NCBI RefSeq assembly: GCF_003387075.1
Contig: NZ_QUMQ01000001.1
Span: forward strand, 8,990,001 to 9,054,000
Length of the DNA stretch: 64,000 bases
Direction of reading: 5' to 3'
Origin: Asanoa ferruginea
GTDB taxonomy: Bacteria; Actinomycetota; Actinomycetes; Mycobacteriales; Micromonosporaceae
Every line of letters begins with the position of its first letter. Position 1 is the first letter of the stretch. The notes under the pieces are model-generated. The model saw nothing but the letters and a program-made list of their open reading frames with translations, ran no database searches and was not told the origin of the DNA. Positions 51,560-59,765 of the stretch are shown piece after piece. The position numbers were made by a program, and so were the translations under genes.

Positions 51560-52051
51560 TCAGCCCACGCGGGTGAGCAGCGTCACCGGTGCCCCGTCGC
51601 CGGCGTAGCGGTAGGGCTCGAGTTCGCCGTCCCAGGCCGTGCCGAGCGCCTTGTCGAGGGCGTGCTGGAGCGCCTCGGGGGCGCGCGAGCTCGCCATGAT
51701 GGCCCGGAGCCGGTCTTCGCCGAGCTGGATGTCGCCCGCGACACCGGCGGTGGCCCGGAACAGGCCGCGGCCGGGCACGAACATGAAGCGTTCACCGTCA
51801 CAGCCCGGGCTGGGCTCTTCGGTGATCTCGAAACGGATCATGGGCCACTGCCGGAGGGCAGCAGCCAGCTCGGCGCCGGTCCCCGCGCGCCCGGTCCAGC
51901 TGCACTCGGTGCGGCGGGCGCCCGGATCGACGGGCTGCGCGCTCCAGTGCAGTGTGACCGGCGCGGTGAGGACGCGCGCGATCGCCCACTCGACGTGTGG
52001 GCACACGGCGAGCGGGGTCGAGTGGACGTAAACGACGCCACGCGTTGGCAC
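51560..52051 (-). CDS. DUF3145 family protein
   Basis: 163 residues from GTG 52051. Starts 'MPTRGVVYVHSTPLAVCPHVEWAIARVL' and holds 'HWSAQPVDPGARRTECSWTGRAGTG' and 'WPMIRFEITEEPSPGCDGERFMFVPGRGLFR', all typical of DUF3145, a small actinobacterial family whose Streptomyces member lies beside fabF. Function unknown. Here it is 14 kb from the fab operon, so the linkage seen in Streptomyces is broken. Cytoplasmic, no membrane segment. Confidence 0.87.
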   Translation of the reverse strand: MPTRGVVYVHSTPLAVCPHVEWAIARVLTAPVTLHWSAQPVDPGARRTECSWTGRAGTGAELAAALRQWPMIRFEITEEPSPGCDGERFMFVPGRGLFRATAGVAGDIQLGEDRLRAIMASSRAPEALQHALDKALGTAWDGELEPYRYAGDGAPVTLLTRVG

Positions 52052-52266
52052 GGTGACCTCCCGAAGACCCGAGGTGCGTCTTCCCCTACGACCTCGATCC
52101 GCGAGTGGTCAGCAATCATGATGACGCCTGGGGCCGATGTTGCGCCAGGGAATCGGAAAACTGGTTGGGACGATTGGTCCGGATGGCCGATCCACCCGCT
52201 GGTGTACCCTTCACTGGGCCCCTCCGGTCCAAATCCCTGTACCGCGCACCTTGCAAGGAGTCCCCC

Positions 52267-52596
52267 GTGGCGAGCAACACCTCCAAGACCGCGCGCGCGT
52301 CCGTCCGGGCCGGCCAGGCCGGTGCCGGCGGCGCTCTGAGCGTGCTCGGCGAGTTCAAGTACCTGATCCCGCTCAACAACGGGAAGTTCGTTTACGTCCG
52401 CAACCTGACCAACGGCAAGACCAACCACCTGCGCACCGACTCCGACGCGTTCGTCGAGGAGATCAAGGTGCTGGCCGGTGCCGGTCACGCCGCGAAGATC
52501 CGCGCCGAGCTCAACGGCCTGGCCGCGGCCTTCCCGTCGCACGGTTGGGACGTGACCGAGAAGCGTCTGGTCGACGCGGGCATCTTCGAGGCCTGA
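52267..52596 (+). CDS. small basic hypothetical protein, 109 aa
   Basis: GTG 52267 with a strong AAGGAG site at 52255-52260 (6-nt spacing). The N-terminal ~20 residues are rich in Ser/Thr/Ala/Arg/Gly and probably disordered, followed by a compact domain with 'GEFKYLIPLNNGKFVYVRNLTNGKTNHLRTDSDAF' and 'GHAAKIRAELNGLAAAFPSHGWDVTEKRL'. No family recognised. Good ribosome site and a textbook terminator 12 nt after the stop indicate a well-expressed monocistronic gene. Confidence 0.75.
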   Translation: MASNTSKTARASVRAGQAGAGGALSVLGEFKYLIPLNNGKFVYVRNLTNGKTNHLRTDSDAFVEEIKVLAGAGHAAKIRAELNGLAAAFPSHGWDVTEKRLVDAGIFEA

Positions 52597-52607
52597 GTCA
52601 CCAACGA

Positions 52608-52637
52608 GAGCGCCCCGGCAGTGCCGGGGCGCTCTTT
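52608..52637 (+). terminator. intrinsic terminator
   Basis: GAGCGCCCCGGC / GCCGGGGCGCTC, a perfect 12-bp stem with a 3-nt loop (AGT), followed by TTT. It starts 12 nt after the stop of the 109-aa gene. Confidence 0.9.
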
Positions 52638-52714
52638 CGTGTCCCCCCGCCGGGGGAGGCGGTTCCCACCCCGGTGGGGTGACCCGGTCCCGCGCGCCAC
52701 CGAGAGTTCTCGGC

Positions 52715-53689
52715 ATGAGGCGCTTGTCGTTCGTCGCGGCCGGTTGGGCCGCCGTCTACACCGTCGTGCACGCCGTCTGGGCGGTGACCGGGCCGCCGGA
52801 CTTCCGGTCGCCGGGCGAGTCGTTCCTGCCGACGGGCTGGCTCCCGGTCGCCATCGGCGCTGGAGCCCTCGTCGCCGTGTTCCTGCGCGGCCGGTGGAGC
52901 GCGCTGCTCGGCTGGGCCGTGACCGCCGCGGCCGTCGCCTACTCGTTCATGTTTCCGATAATGCTCGTCCAGGTGTGCGGCGCCCTGTTCGGCGCACCGG
53001 TGTCCGGCCGGGACGTGGCCACCACGCTGGCCCAGGGCTCGGGCGCGGTGCTCGCTTGGCTGACCGGCGCGGTAGCGGTGCGGGCCTGGGGCCGCCGGGC
53101 GGCGGTCGCGGCGACTCCCTGGTGGGCCTTTGCCGCGGCGTACACCGTCGTGGCCAGTTGCGTCGCCCGGCTCGGTGCCGAGGTGCTGCACGGATTCCTG
53201 CGCAGCCGGTCGGCGGACACCCCGTGGGCGTACCTGCTGCTGTTCGTCGGTCTGTTGACCCTGGCCGGCACGCTGCTGCCGCTGGCGCTGGTGCACGGCT
53301 GGGGCCGGATCTGGCCGGCCTGGGTACCGCTGCTGGCCGGCCGCCGCGTCCCGCGCTGGCTGGTGCTCGGTCCGGCCCTGTTCGTCGGCGCGGGCCTGAC
53401 CGGCTACTTCGGCATCGGCGGAGTAGCGGCCTGGGCCCGCGGCGACATCGACGGCGACTGGTTCCTCGCGGTGGCGCTACCCGCCTACACGCTGTGGGGC
53501 GTTGGCCTGCTCGTCGCCGGTGCGGCCTACCTGGTCCGGACCCGTCCGGCCGCGGACGAGGATCAGCACCAGCACGCCGGCGGCCAGCGCGGTCGCCGCG
53601 GCGACGGTGACGGTCGCGGTCAGGCCGCCGACCGGATCGCCCGCGCCGGCCTGGTGCTCGAACACCGCGCCGAAGACGGCCACGCCTAG
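52715..53689 (+). CDS. polytopic membrane protein, C-terminus antisense to the MFS gene
   Basis: 324 residues from ATG 52715. Seven or eight TMs between residues 5 and 277 ('AAGWAAVYTVVHAVWAV', 'LVAVFLRG', 'FMFPIMLVQVCGAL' and so on). No catalytic motif. The last ~48 residues ('DEDQHQHAGGQRGRRGDGDG' etc.) are hydrophilic, repetitive and lie entirely within the coding region of the opposing MFS exporter; their composition is that of an antisense read-through. The original stop was probably near residue 276-280 and was lost by mutation, or the family simply overlaps here. Confidence 0.7.
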   Translation: MRRLSFVAAGWAAVYTVVHAVWAVTGPPDFRSPGESFLPTGWLPVAIGAGALVAVFLRGRWSALLGWAVTAAAVAYSFMFPIMLVQVCGALFGAPVSGRDVATTLAQGSGAVLAWLTGAVAVRAWGRRAAVAATPWWAFAAAYTVVASCVARLGAEVLHGFLRSRSADTPWAYLLLFVGLLTLAGTLLPLALVHGWGRIWPAWVPLLAGRRVPRWLVLGPALFVGAGLTGYFGIGGVAAWARGDIDGDWFLAVALPAYTLWGVGLLVAGAAYLVRTRPAADEDQHQHAGGQRGRRGDGDGRGQAADRIARAGLVLEHRAEDGHA

Positions 53690-54886
53690 CGCGAACCCGA
53701 GTTGGCGGAACGTGTTGAGCGCGCCGCCGGCCATCCCGCTGCGCTCCCGCGGCACGGCGGCGAGCACCGCCGACGACAGTGCCGGCAGGACGGTGCCGAC
53801 GCCGAGGCCGACGACGATCAGGCCGGGCACCAGCGCGCTCCCGGTGCTGCCGGAGTCGAGAAAGGACTGGAGCAGGTTGCCGGCGGCGATCAGCAGCAGG
53901 CCGCCGCCGACGGTGACCCGGGGCGCGATCCGCTGGAGCCGGTGCCCGGCGAACGCGCCGACGAGCAGGGCCGCGGCCGCCATCGGGAGCGCGCCGACCA
54001 GACCCGCGCGGACCGGTCCGTTGCCGAGGACCTGTTGCAACCAGACCATCGTGTACGGCAGGTAGGCGAACGCCGCCGCCTGGGTCAACAGCGCCGCCGC
54101 GATCAGGGCGCTGAACGCCGGCCGGCGGAACAGGCCCAGGTCGAGCATCGGGTGGTCGGAGCGGCGCTCGACCGCGACGAAGACGACGGCGGCGACCAGG
54201 CTCACGGCGAACGCGACCAGCGTCGACGGATCGGTCCAGCCGGCGCTGCCGCCCTGGATCAGCCCGAGCGTGACCGCGCCGGCGGCGACCGTGAAGGCCA
54301 GCGTGCCGGCCAGGTCGAACCGGCCCTGTGCGCCGCGCGACTCGATCACGCCGCGCCGGGTGAACCAGACCGCGACCAGGCACACCGGCAGGTTGACCAG
54401 GAAGATCCAGCGCCACCCGAGGTGCTCGGTGAGCAGCCCGCCGACGATCGGCCCGGCCGCGGCCGCCGCGCCGTTGACCGCGCCCCAGACGCCGAACGCG
54501 ACACCGCGGTCGCGCCCGCGATAGGTGACGTTGAGGATGGCCACGGTGGTGGCGAACATCGCGGCGCCCGCGACGCCCTGCAACACCCGGGCGGCGACCA
54601 GTGCCTGCTCGTTGGGCGCCACGGCGCAGAGCAGCGAGGCGGTGGCGAACAGAACGAGCCCGCCGAGGTAGGCCCGGCGCCGCCCGTAACGGTCGGCGAG
54701 CGACCCGGCGCCGAGGACGAGGGCGGCGAGGGCGAGGGCGTACCCGTCGAGGACCCATTGCAGGTCGGCCAGCCCGGCGTCGAACTGGCCGGCGATGGCG
54801 GGCAGGGCGACGACCACGATGGTGACGTCGACGAGCAGCAGGAAGGTGCCGAGGCAGACCGCGATCAGCGGTGACCATTTGCGCAT
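53477..54886 (-). CDS. DHA2-type MFS exporter (14 TM)
   Basis: 469 residues from ATG 54886 (the frame is open 13 codons more). About 14 TMs, motif A 'GSLADRYGRRRAYLGG' after TM2, motif C-like 'GAVNGAAAAAGPIVGGLL' in TM5, 'HLGWRWIFLVNLPVCL' after it; these are drug:H+ antiporter-2 marks (EmrB/QacA group). It extrudes hydrophobic toxic compounds or natural products. Divergent from the double-Lrp regulator gene (85 nt between starts), which probably controls it. The last 213 nt overlap the opposing membrane protein gene. Confidence 0.9.
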   Translation of the reverse strand: MRKWSPLIAVCLGTFLLLVDVTIVVVALPAIAGQFDAGLADLQWVLDGYALALAALVLGAGSLADRYGRRRAYLGGLVLFATASLLCAVAPNEQALVAARVLQGVAGAAMFATTVAILNVTYRGRDRGVAFGVWGAVNGAAAAAGPIVGGLLTEHLGWRWIFLVNLPVCLVAVWFTRRGVIESRGAQGRFDLAGTLAFTVAAGAVTLGLIQGGSAGWTDPSTLVAFAVSLVAAVVFVAVERRSDHPMLDLGLFRRPAFSALIAAALLTQAAAFAYLPYTMVWLQQVLGNGPVRAGLVGALPMAAAALLVGAFAGHRLQRIAPRVTVGGGLLLIAAGNLLQSFLDSGSTGSALVPGLIVVGLGVGTVLPALSSAVLAAVPRERSGMAGGALNTFRQLGFALGVAVFGAVFEHQAGAGDPVGGLTATVTVAAATALAAGVLVLILVRGRTGPDQVGRTGDEQANAPQRVGG

Positions 54887-54971
54887 GGGCGAACGGTGCC
54901 GAGAATGGCTTCTCCGGCACCACATCTGCGGCAGGTTCCGGCGGATCTCGACAACGGCCTAGGGTTGCGGG

Positions 54972-55952
54972 GTGGAAATCGACGCGCTCGACCGCCAGAT
55001 CATCCACGCGCTGCGGGTCAACGGGCGGGCCGGCTACCGCGAGATCGGCGCGGTGCTCGGTGTCTCCGACCAGACCGTCGCCCGGCGCTACCGGCGGCTG
55101 CGCGAGGGCGCCGGCGTGCGGGTGGCCGGCCTACCCAACCCGATCGCGCTGGGCTACGAGATGTGGCTCCTCCGTTTGCGCACCACCCCCGACGCGGCGG
55201 GAGCGATCGCGGCGGCGCTGGCCCGGCGCAGCGACACCGGCTGGGTGAGCCTGACCTCGGGCGGCACCGAGATCGCCGCCAACGTGCAGCTACCGGCGAC
55301 CGCCGACCGCGACGCCCTCCTGCTGGACCGGCTCCCCCGCACGCCGCGCTTGATCTCGGTGAGCGCGCACTGCATGATCCACCACTTCGCCGGCGGCGCG
55401 GTCGGCGCCGACCAGCGCGACAACTCACTGACCCCGGCCCAGATCGCCGCACTGACGCCGGCTCCGCACACCGCGCCCGGGCCGCCCCGCCTGACCGACG
55501 ACGACCGCCCGCTGCTGGCCGCACTGGCCCACGACGGCCGGCTGGGCTTCCCGGAGTTGGCGGCGGCAACCGGCTGGGCCGAGACGACGGTCCGCCGCCG
55601 CCTGCACGACCTGACCGGCTCGGGCGCGCTGTTCTACGACGTCGACGTCGACCCCGACGTGCTCGGCTTCCGCGCCCGGGTGCTGCTCTGGCTATCGGTG
55701 GCACCGTCCCGGGTGGCGGCGGTAGGCGCCGCGATTGCCGGCCACGAGGAGATCGTCTTCGCGGCGGCGACAACAGGCCCAACCAACCTGGTCGCGACCG
55801 TGGTCTGCCACGACATGACCGGCCTCTACACCTATCTGACCGAGAAGATCGGCGCGCTGGACGGCGTCGACCGCGTCGAAACCGCTCCCCTGGTCCGCCA
55901 CATCAAGCAGTCCGGAGCCGTCACCACCTCGGCTCCGCCGCACCGCACCTAG
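54972..55952 (+). CDS. double-length Lrp/AsnC family regulator
   Basis: 326 residues from GTG 54972. Two Lrp/AsnC units in tandem: HTH 1 'LDRQIIHALRVNGRAGYREIGAVLGVSDQTVARRYRRL' (about 5-43) with RAM-like domain, then HTH 2 'TDDDRPLLAALAHDGRLGFPELAAATGWAETTVRRRLHDL' (about 176-216) with a second effector domain ending at about 315. Ordinary Lrp proteins are about 150 residues; this duplicated form is common in actinomycetes. Divergent to the DHA2 exporter, hence the likely target. Confidence 0.88.
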   Translation: MEIDALDRQIIHALRVNGRAGYREIGAVLGVSDQTVARRYRRLREGAGVRVAGLPNPIALGYEMWLLRLRTTPDAAGAIAAALARRSDTGWVSLTSGGTEIAANVQLPATADRDALLLDRLPRTPRLISVSAHCMIHHFAGGAVGADQRDNSLTPAQIAALTPAPHTAPGPPRLTDDDRPLLAALAHDGRLGFPELAAATGWAETTVRRRLHDLTGSGALFYDVDVDPDVLGFRARVLLWLSVAPSRVAAVGAAIAGHEEIVFAAATTGPTNLVATVVCHDMTGLYTYLTEKIGALDGVDRVETAPLVRHIKQSGAVTTSAPPHRT

Positions 55953-56049
55953 CCCGCGCGCTGTGGGGTGAGCGCTCTGCGGGCGCTGCTCTCCCGGGCG
56001 CTGGCGATGTCGGCGTGTCGCGCCGATGTCCCGGTGTCCTTTTCGGGAG

Positions 56050-56087
56050 TACATGTTTTTGCATGTGCGTACATGTAAAAACATGTA
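56050..56087. repeat. AT-rich 38-nt palindrome with four ACATG units
   Basis: TACATGTTTTT (56050-56060) pairs with AAAAACATGTA (56077-56087); inside, CATGT/ACATG pair around GCGT. Only one G/T pair breaks the symmetry. It lies 9 nt from the stop of the leftward DsbA-like gene and 97 nt after the Lrp gene, between convergent ends. At this GC content the AT-rich island is striking. Probably a shared terminator, possibly a protein-binding site. Confidence 0.6.
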
Positions 56088-56096
56088 TGGCCACGT

Positions 56097-56783
56097 TCAG
56101 TAGCAGCCGTCGACTCCGCAGGTGTCGCCTGACGCGGCGATCACCGGGAGGGCTCGGTGACTCGCCGCCCAGACCTGCTCCAGCACGGCGACGAGGCGGT
56201 CGGTTTCCAGGGCGCCGGGGACCGCGTAGGTGTCGTCGAAGACCAGGAACGGGGCGCCGCTGGCACCGAGGCTCAGGGCCGCGTGCTGGTCGGCTGCGAC
56301 CCGGTCCCGGTAGCGGCGGTCGTGCAGGGCCGGGCCGGCTCCGTCGAGGCCGATTTCCCCGGCGAAGTCGAGCACCTCCTCGCGGGTCCACAGCTTGCGG
56401 GCCGTGCCGAAGTGCGCGCGGAACATCGCGGCCCAGGTCTCGGCGCCGCGGCCCTGGTCGGTGGCGTAGGCCAGCAACTCGTGGGCGAAGTCGGTCGGGC
56501 CGAGGGTGCGGTCGACCGCCCGGTAGGGGTCCAGGCCCTCGGCGTGCGCGGCCCGCTCGATCGGGCGCAGGACCTGCTCGACGGTGCTGGCCGGCGCGCC
56601 GGCCATGGTGATCAGCTCGCGTTGGGTGACGCCGGTCCGCGGCAGGTCGGGGTGGAGTTGGAACGACCGGTGCACGACCTCGACCGACGCGCCGTGTGCG
56701 AAGCGCTCGATCGCCCGCCGGAGCCGGTGATCGGTCAGACCGCAGAACGGGCAGATGATGTCCGACCAGAATTCGATCTTCAT
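56097..56783 (-). CDS. DsbA-family oxidoreductase (FrnE-like)
   Basis: 228 residues from ATG 56783. Thioredoxin fold with an N-terminal Cys-Pro-Phe-Cys redox site in 'SDIICPFCGLTDHRL' and the helical insertion, 'GASGAPFLVFDDTYAVPGAL' (cis-Pro region) at the C-terminal side. This is the FrnE/2-hydroxychromene-2-carboxylate isomerase-like subgroup of the DsbA family. No signal peptide, so cytoplasmic. The C-terminal TCGVDGCY tail adds two Cys. Divergent from the HxlR gene (104 nt between starts), a typical redox-sensor arrangement. Confidence 0.88.
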   Translation of the reverse strand: MKIEFWSDIICPFCGLTDHRLRRAIERFAHGASVEVVHRSFQLHPDLPRTGVTQRELITMAGAPASTVEQVLRPIERAAHAEGLDPYRAVDRTLGPTDFAHELLAYATDQGRGAETWAAMFRAHFGTARKLWTREEVLDFAGEIGLDGAGPALHDRRYRDRVAADQHAALSLGASGAPFLVFDDTYAVPGALETDRLVAVLEQVWAASHRALPVIAASGDTCGVDGCY

Positions 56784-56887
56784 CGGCGCAGCTCCTTACG
56801 ATTCTTACTTTCTGTGTGTAGGCCCATCATGGGTTAGTGTCGGAACGTCTGCAAAAGGCACATTGGTGTGCGCGGAAGGGAGCGGAG

Positions 56888-57301
56888 ATGGTTGGCCGAC
56901 AGCCCAGCAACTCGCGCGCCAGCGTCCGGCGGGTGCCCGGGCCCTGTGCGCGGTGGGGCGACGACGATGCCGCCTTCATCCGCGAGATCCTCGATCTCGT
57001 CGGCGACAAGTGGAGCGTGCTGATCATCGGCACGCTGGCCGACGGGCCGGTCCGCTACTCCGACCTGGCCGCCGCGATTCCCGGTGTCTCGCAGCGGATG
57101 CTCACGCTGACCCTCAAGCAGTTGCAGCGGCACGGGCTGGTCGGCCGGCGGGCCTTCGCCGAGGTGCCGCCGCGGGTGGAATACCGGCTCACGCCGCTCG
57201 GTGACTCGTTGCTGTCGACGGTGCTGGCGCTGGCCGACTGGTCCGCCGACCACCACGCCGAGATCCGGGGCAACCAGCGGGCCTACGACGGCGCCGGTTG
57301 A
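56888..57301 (+). CDS. HxlR family winged-helix regulator
   Basis: 137 residues from ATG 56888, with GGAAGGGAGCGGAG just upstream; the GTG at 56837 is less likely. HxlR core: 'FIREILDLVGDKWSVLIIGTLADGPVRYSDLAAAIPGVSQRMLTLTLKQLQRHGLV' spans residues about 33-92. Cys at about 20 ('GPCARWG') is in the place of the redox- or electrophile-sensing Cys in HypR/QorR-type members. It probably represses the divergent FrnE-like gene. Confidence 0.9.
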   Translation: MVGRQPSNSRASVRRVPGPCARWGDDDAAFIREILDLVGDKWSVLIIGTLADGPVRYSDLAAAIPGVSQRMLTLTLKQLQRHGLVGRRAFAEVPPRVEYRLTPLGDSLLSTVLALADWSADHHAEIRGNQRAYDGAG

Positions 57302-57364
57302 GGCCCGGCGGTGTCACTCGAACGGCGAATACCAGGCATGCCAAGGGGGACGTAGCGTCTGTTC

Positions 57365-57577
57365 GTGCACCATCCGCGCGGACCGGTCGCCTCGGCGCAG
57401 CAGCAGGAGGAGCAGCGCAGCCTGCTGGTGACGGTGGCGCTTGTCATCGCGGCGCTGGCGATCGTGATCAGCCTGGCCGGCATCGTGCTCGCCGCGCTGG
57501 AACTCGGGCGCGGTGAGACGGGCGCGGCTCACGACAGCGGCAGCCATTCCGTCGACGTGGTGATCTCCGCCAGATAG
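57365..57577 (+). CDS. small single-pass membrane protein, 70 aa
   Basis: GTG 57365; hydrophilic N-terminus with Gln/Glu run, a TM at about 20-44 ('LLVTVALVIAALAIVISLAGIVLAAL'-type helix) and a short polar tail. The last 49 nt are antisense to the end of the enolase-superfamily gene. The clean hydrophobic segment supports a gene, but the ribosome site is weak and there is no homology I can name. Confidence 0.45.
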   Translation: MHHPRGPVASAQQQEEQRSLLVTVALVIAALAIVISLAGIVLAALELGRGETGAAHDSGSHSVDVVISAR

Positions 57578-58647
57578 TCGAGGTCGAGCGACACGCCCAG
57601 GCCCGGGCCGCTGGGCACGGCGACGCGGCCGCCGTCGAGCACGAACGGCTCGGTGATGTCGCGGGCGAAATAGCGGTCCGACGCCGACGTGTCGCCGGGC
57701 AGGGTGAAGTTGGGCAGGGCCGCGAGTGCCACGTTGGCCGCGCGGCCCAGGCCGGTCTCCAGCATCCCGCCGCACCAGACCGGCACGCCGTGTGCGGCGC
57801 AGACGTCGTGCACCCGCCTGGCCTCCAGGTAGCCGCCGACCCGGCCGGGCTTGACGTTGACCACCGAGGTGGCGCCCAGCGCGATCGCGTCGGCCGCGGC
57901 CCGGGCCGAGGTGATCGACTCGTCGAGGCAGACGGGCGTGCGGATCAGCCGGGCCAGCGCGGCGTGGCCGCGCAGGTCGTCTTCCGGCAGCGGCTGCTCG
58001 ATCAGCAGCAGGTCGAACGGGTCGAGCCGGGCGAGCTGGCGGGCGTCGGCCAGGGTGTAGGCGGTGTTGGCGTCGACCTGGAGGAGCAGGTCGTCACCGA
58101 AGCGCTCGCGGACGGCGCGGACTGGCTCGACGTCCCAGCCGGGCTCGATCTTGAGTTTGATCCGCACGTAGCCCTGCGCCTTGTAGCCGTCGACGGCGTC
58201 GAGCAGGGCGGGGATCGACGACATGATGCCGACCGAGACGCCGGCCGGCACCGAGGTGCGGACGGCGCCGAGGTAGGCGCCGAACGACGTGCCGGAGTCG
58301 CGCAGCGACAGGTCGAGCAGCGCGGTCAGCAGGGCGGCCTTGGCCATCGGGTGGCCCTTGATCCGGTCGAGGGCCGCTTCCAGCCGGGGGACGGTGAGCT
58401 CGGCGGCTTTGGCGAGCGCGATCACCTCGGGCAGCAGGAAGCGGCGGATCACCTCGGCCGCGCCGTCGACGTGTTCGCTGGAGTAGAGCGGTTCGGACAT
58501 CGCGACGCATTCGCCCCAGCCCTCCGCGGTCTCGCCGACCGCGCGAACCAGCAGCACGTCGCGTGCGGTCTCGGTGCCGAACGAGGTGCGGAAGGGGCTC
58601 ACCAGCGGCATCGCGATGCGGCGGAGCTCGAGACCACGGAGGTTCAC
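57529..58647 (-). CDS. enolase-superfamily N-succinylamino acid racemase / o-succinylbenzoate synthase (MenC2 type)
   Basis: 372 residues from GTG 58647. N-terminal capping domain, then the barrel with general-base Lys in 'VRIKLKIEPGWD' (K-x-K, about 163-165), metal ligands Asp in 'LQVDANTAY', Glu in 'LLIEQPL', Asp in 'VCLDESI', and the second Lys in 'VVNVKPGRVGG'. That is the OSBS/NSAR group. The GNAT gene 11 nt upstream (same strand) points to the N-succinylamino acid racemase role in D-to-L amino acid conversion, rather than menaquinone synthesis; no other men gene is nearby. Confidence 0.88.
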   Translation of the reverse strand: MNLRGLELRRIAMPLVSPFRTSFGTETARDVLLVRAVGETAEGWGECVAMSEPLYSSEHVDGAAEVIRRFLLPEVIALAKAAELTVPRLEAALDRIKGHPMAKAALLTALLDLSLRDSGTSFGAYLGAVRTSVPAGVSVGIMSSIPALLDAVDGYKAQGYVRIKLKIEPGWDVEPVRAVRERFGDDLLLQVDANTAYTLADARQLARLDPFDLLLIEQPLPEDDLRGHAALARLIRTPVCLDESITSARAAADAIALGATSVVNVKPGRVGGYLEARRVHDVCAAHGVPVWCGGMLETGLGRAANVALAALPNFTLPGDTSASDRYFARDITEPFVLDGGRVAVPSGPGLGVSLDLDYLAEITTSTEWLPLS

Positions 58648-58658
58648 TAAGACGTCCT

Positions 58659-59510
58659 CTATTCAGCTTCCATGACGTACCAACCGTCGCGGGCCATCCC
58701 CGCGATCCGGTAACCGGCTTCGAATGCCGCGCACAGCGCGTCACCGACCTCTCTCCGCCACGCGACGGCGAGTGGCGGGTCGGTGCCCCGCATGGCTTCG
58801 ATGTCGAGCGGCACGGCGACCAGCAGCGGCCGGCCGTCGTAGATCGCCTTGCCGGGGCTCGGGCGACCGAAGTCGTCGCGGGCGAGGGCCACTTCCGCGC
58901 CGGCGGCGTACACCGCCTGCATGTTGATCTCCCGGGTGTCGCCCGCGGCGGCGGCGATCGCTTCCGGTGACGCGACGTCCCACTGGATGTAGAGGCGGTC
59001 GCTGGTGGCGTCGCCGGCGTTGATCCCGTCGGTCATCCGGCCGTAGAAGTCGGGCAGGTATTTGACCGCGCGGGCGCCGAGCTTGTGCAGGTTGAAGTAG
59101 GCGTTGCGGCCGACCAGCGGGTCGAACGTCCAGTGCACCGACTCGATCCGCCGATCCAGTGCCCAGGCGCGTTGATGCAGCTTGATGGCGTGCCCGGCGC
59201 CGCGACTCTGGGTCGCCGGGTCGACACCCGTGATGTGCGAGTGCAGGTGGTCGATGCCGAAGAACGCGACGGCCGCGCCGATCAGCGTGTCTTCCCGGAA
59301 GGCGCCCACCACATAGTTGCCGGCGTACGCGAGCGCGCGCATCATCCGCGCGTCGAGTAGCTGGCTGGGTGAGTCTGCCCGCCAGATCCTGCCGAACAAC
59401 TGGGCCGCTTCCTCATGCGCCGCGGGATCACGTAACTCCCGCACGCTGATGCCCAGCCGGGCCGCGGCGGCGGTCGCGACCTCTTTTGCCTCCGCGATCA
59501 GCTCGTCCAC
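58659..59510 (-). CDS. GNAT-family N-acyltransferase (COG3375, probable amino acid N-succinyltransferase)
   Basis: 283 residues from GTG 59510. The GNAT domain covers about 35-190: 'IWRADSPSQLLDARMMRALAYAGNYVVGAF', 'FFGIDHLHSHITGVDPATQSRGAGHAIKLHQRAWA' and 'WTFDPLVGRNAYFNLHKLGARA'. Residues about 215-283 are an extra C-terminal part. Members of this family sit next to N-succinylamino acid racemase genes and make N-succinyl-D-amino acids in the Geobacillus D-to-L conversion pathway. First gene of the pair. The third enzyme (an M20-type desuccinylase) is not in the window. Confidence 0.85.
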   Translation of the reverse strand: MDELIAEAKEVATAAAARLGISVRELRDPAAHEEAAQLFGRIWRADSPSQLLDARMMRALAYAGNYVVGAFREDTLIGAAVAFFGIDHLHSHITGVDPATQSRGAGHAIKLHQRAWALDRRIESVHWTFDPLVGRNAYFNLHKLGARAVKYLPDFYGRMTDGINAGDATSDRLYIQWDVASPEAIAAAAGDTREINMQAVYAAGAEVALARDDFGRPSPGKAIYDGRPLLVAVPLDIEAMRGTDPPLAVAWRREVGDALCAAFEAGYRIAGMARDGWYVMEAE

Positions 59511-59765
59511 CCAGCCTCCCGTTGTGCAGACCGAGTCCTTACTTCAACAGGTGAACCGGTCTCGTGTCGAGGCTACCGTCGGTAATTGATGCTTTTCTTT
59601 ACGTTGCTACGCCCTGCCGACCTGCCCATTTGGCGTAGTTTCGTCGATACCGGGTGATACCGGATCTTTAATCTGGCGGCCTGAACGCAGCTTAAGGCAT
59701 GATTGTTACTGCTCGGTATGTGTGATGGTGAACATCGGTGGGGAATCCTCGCACGGGAGGTGACC

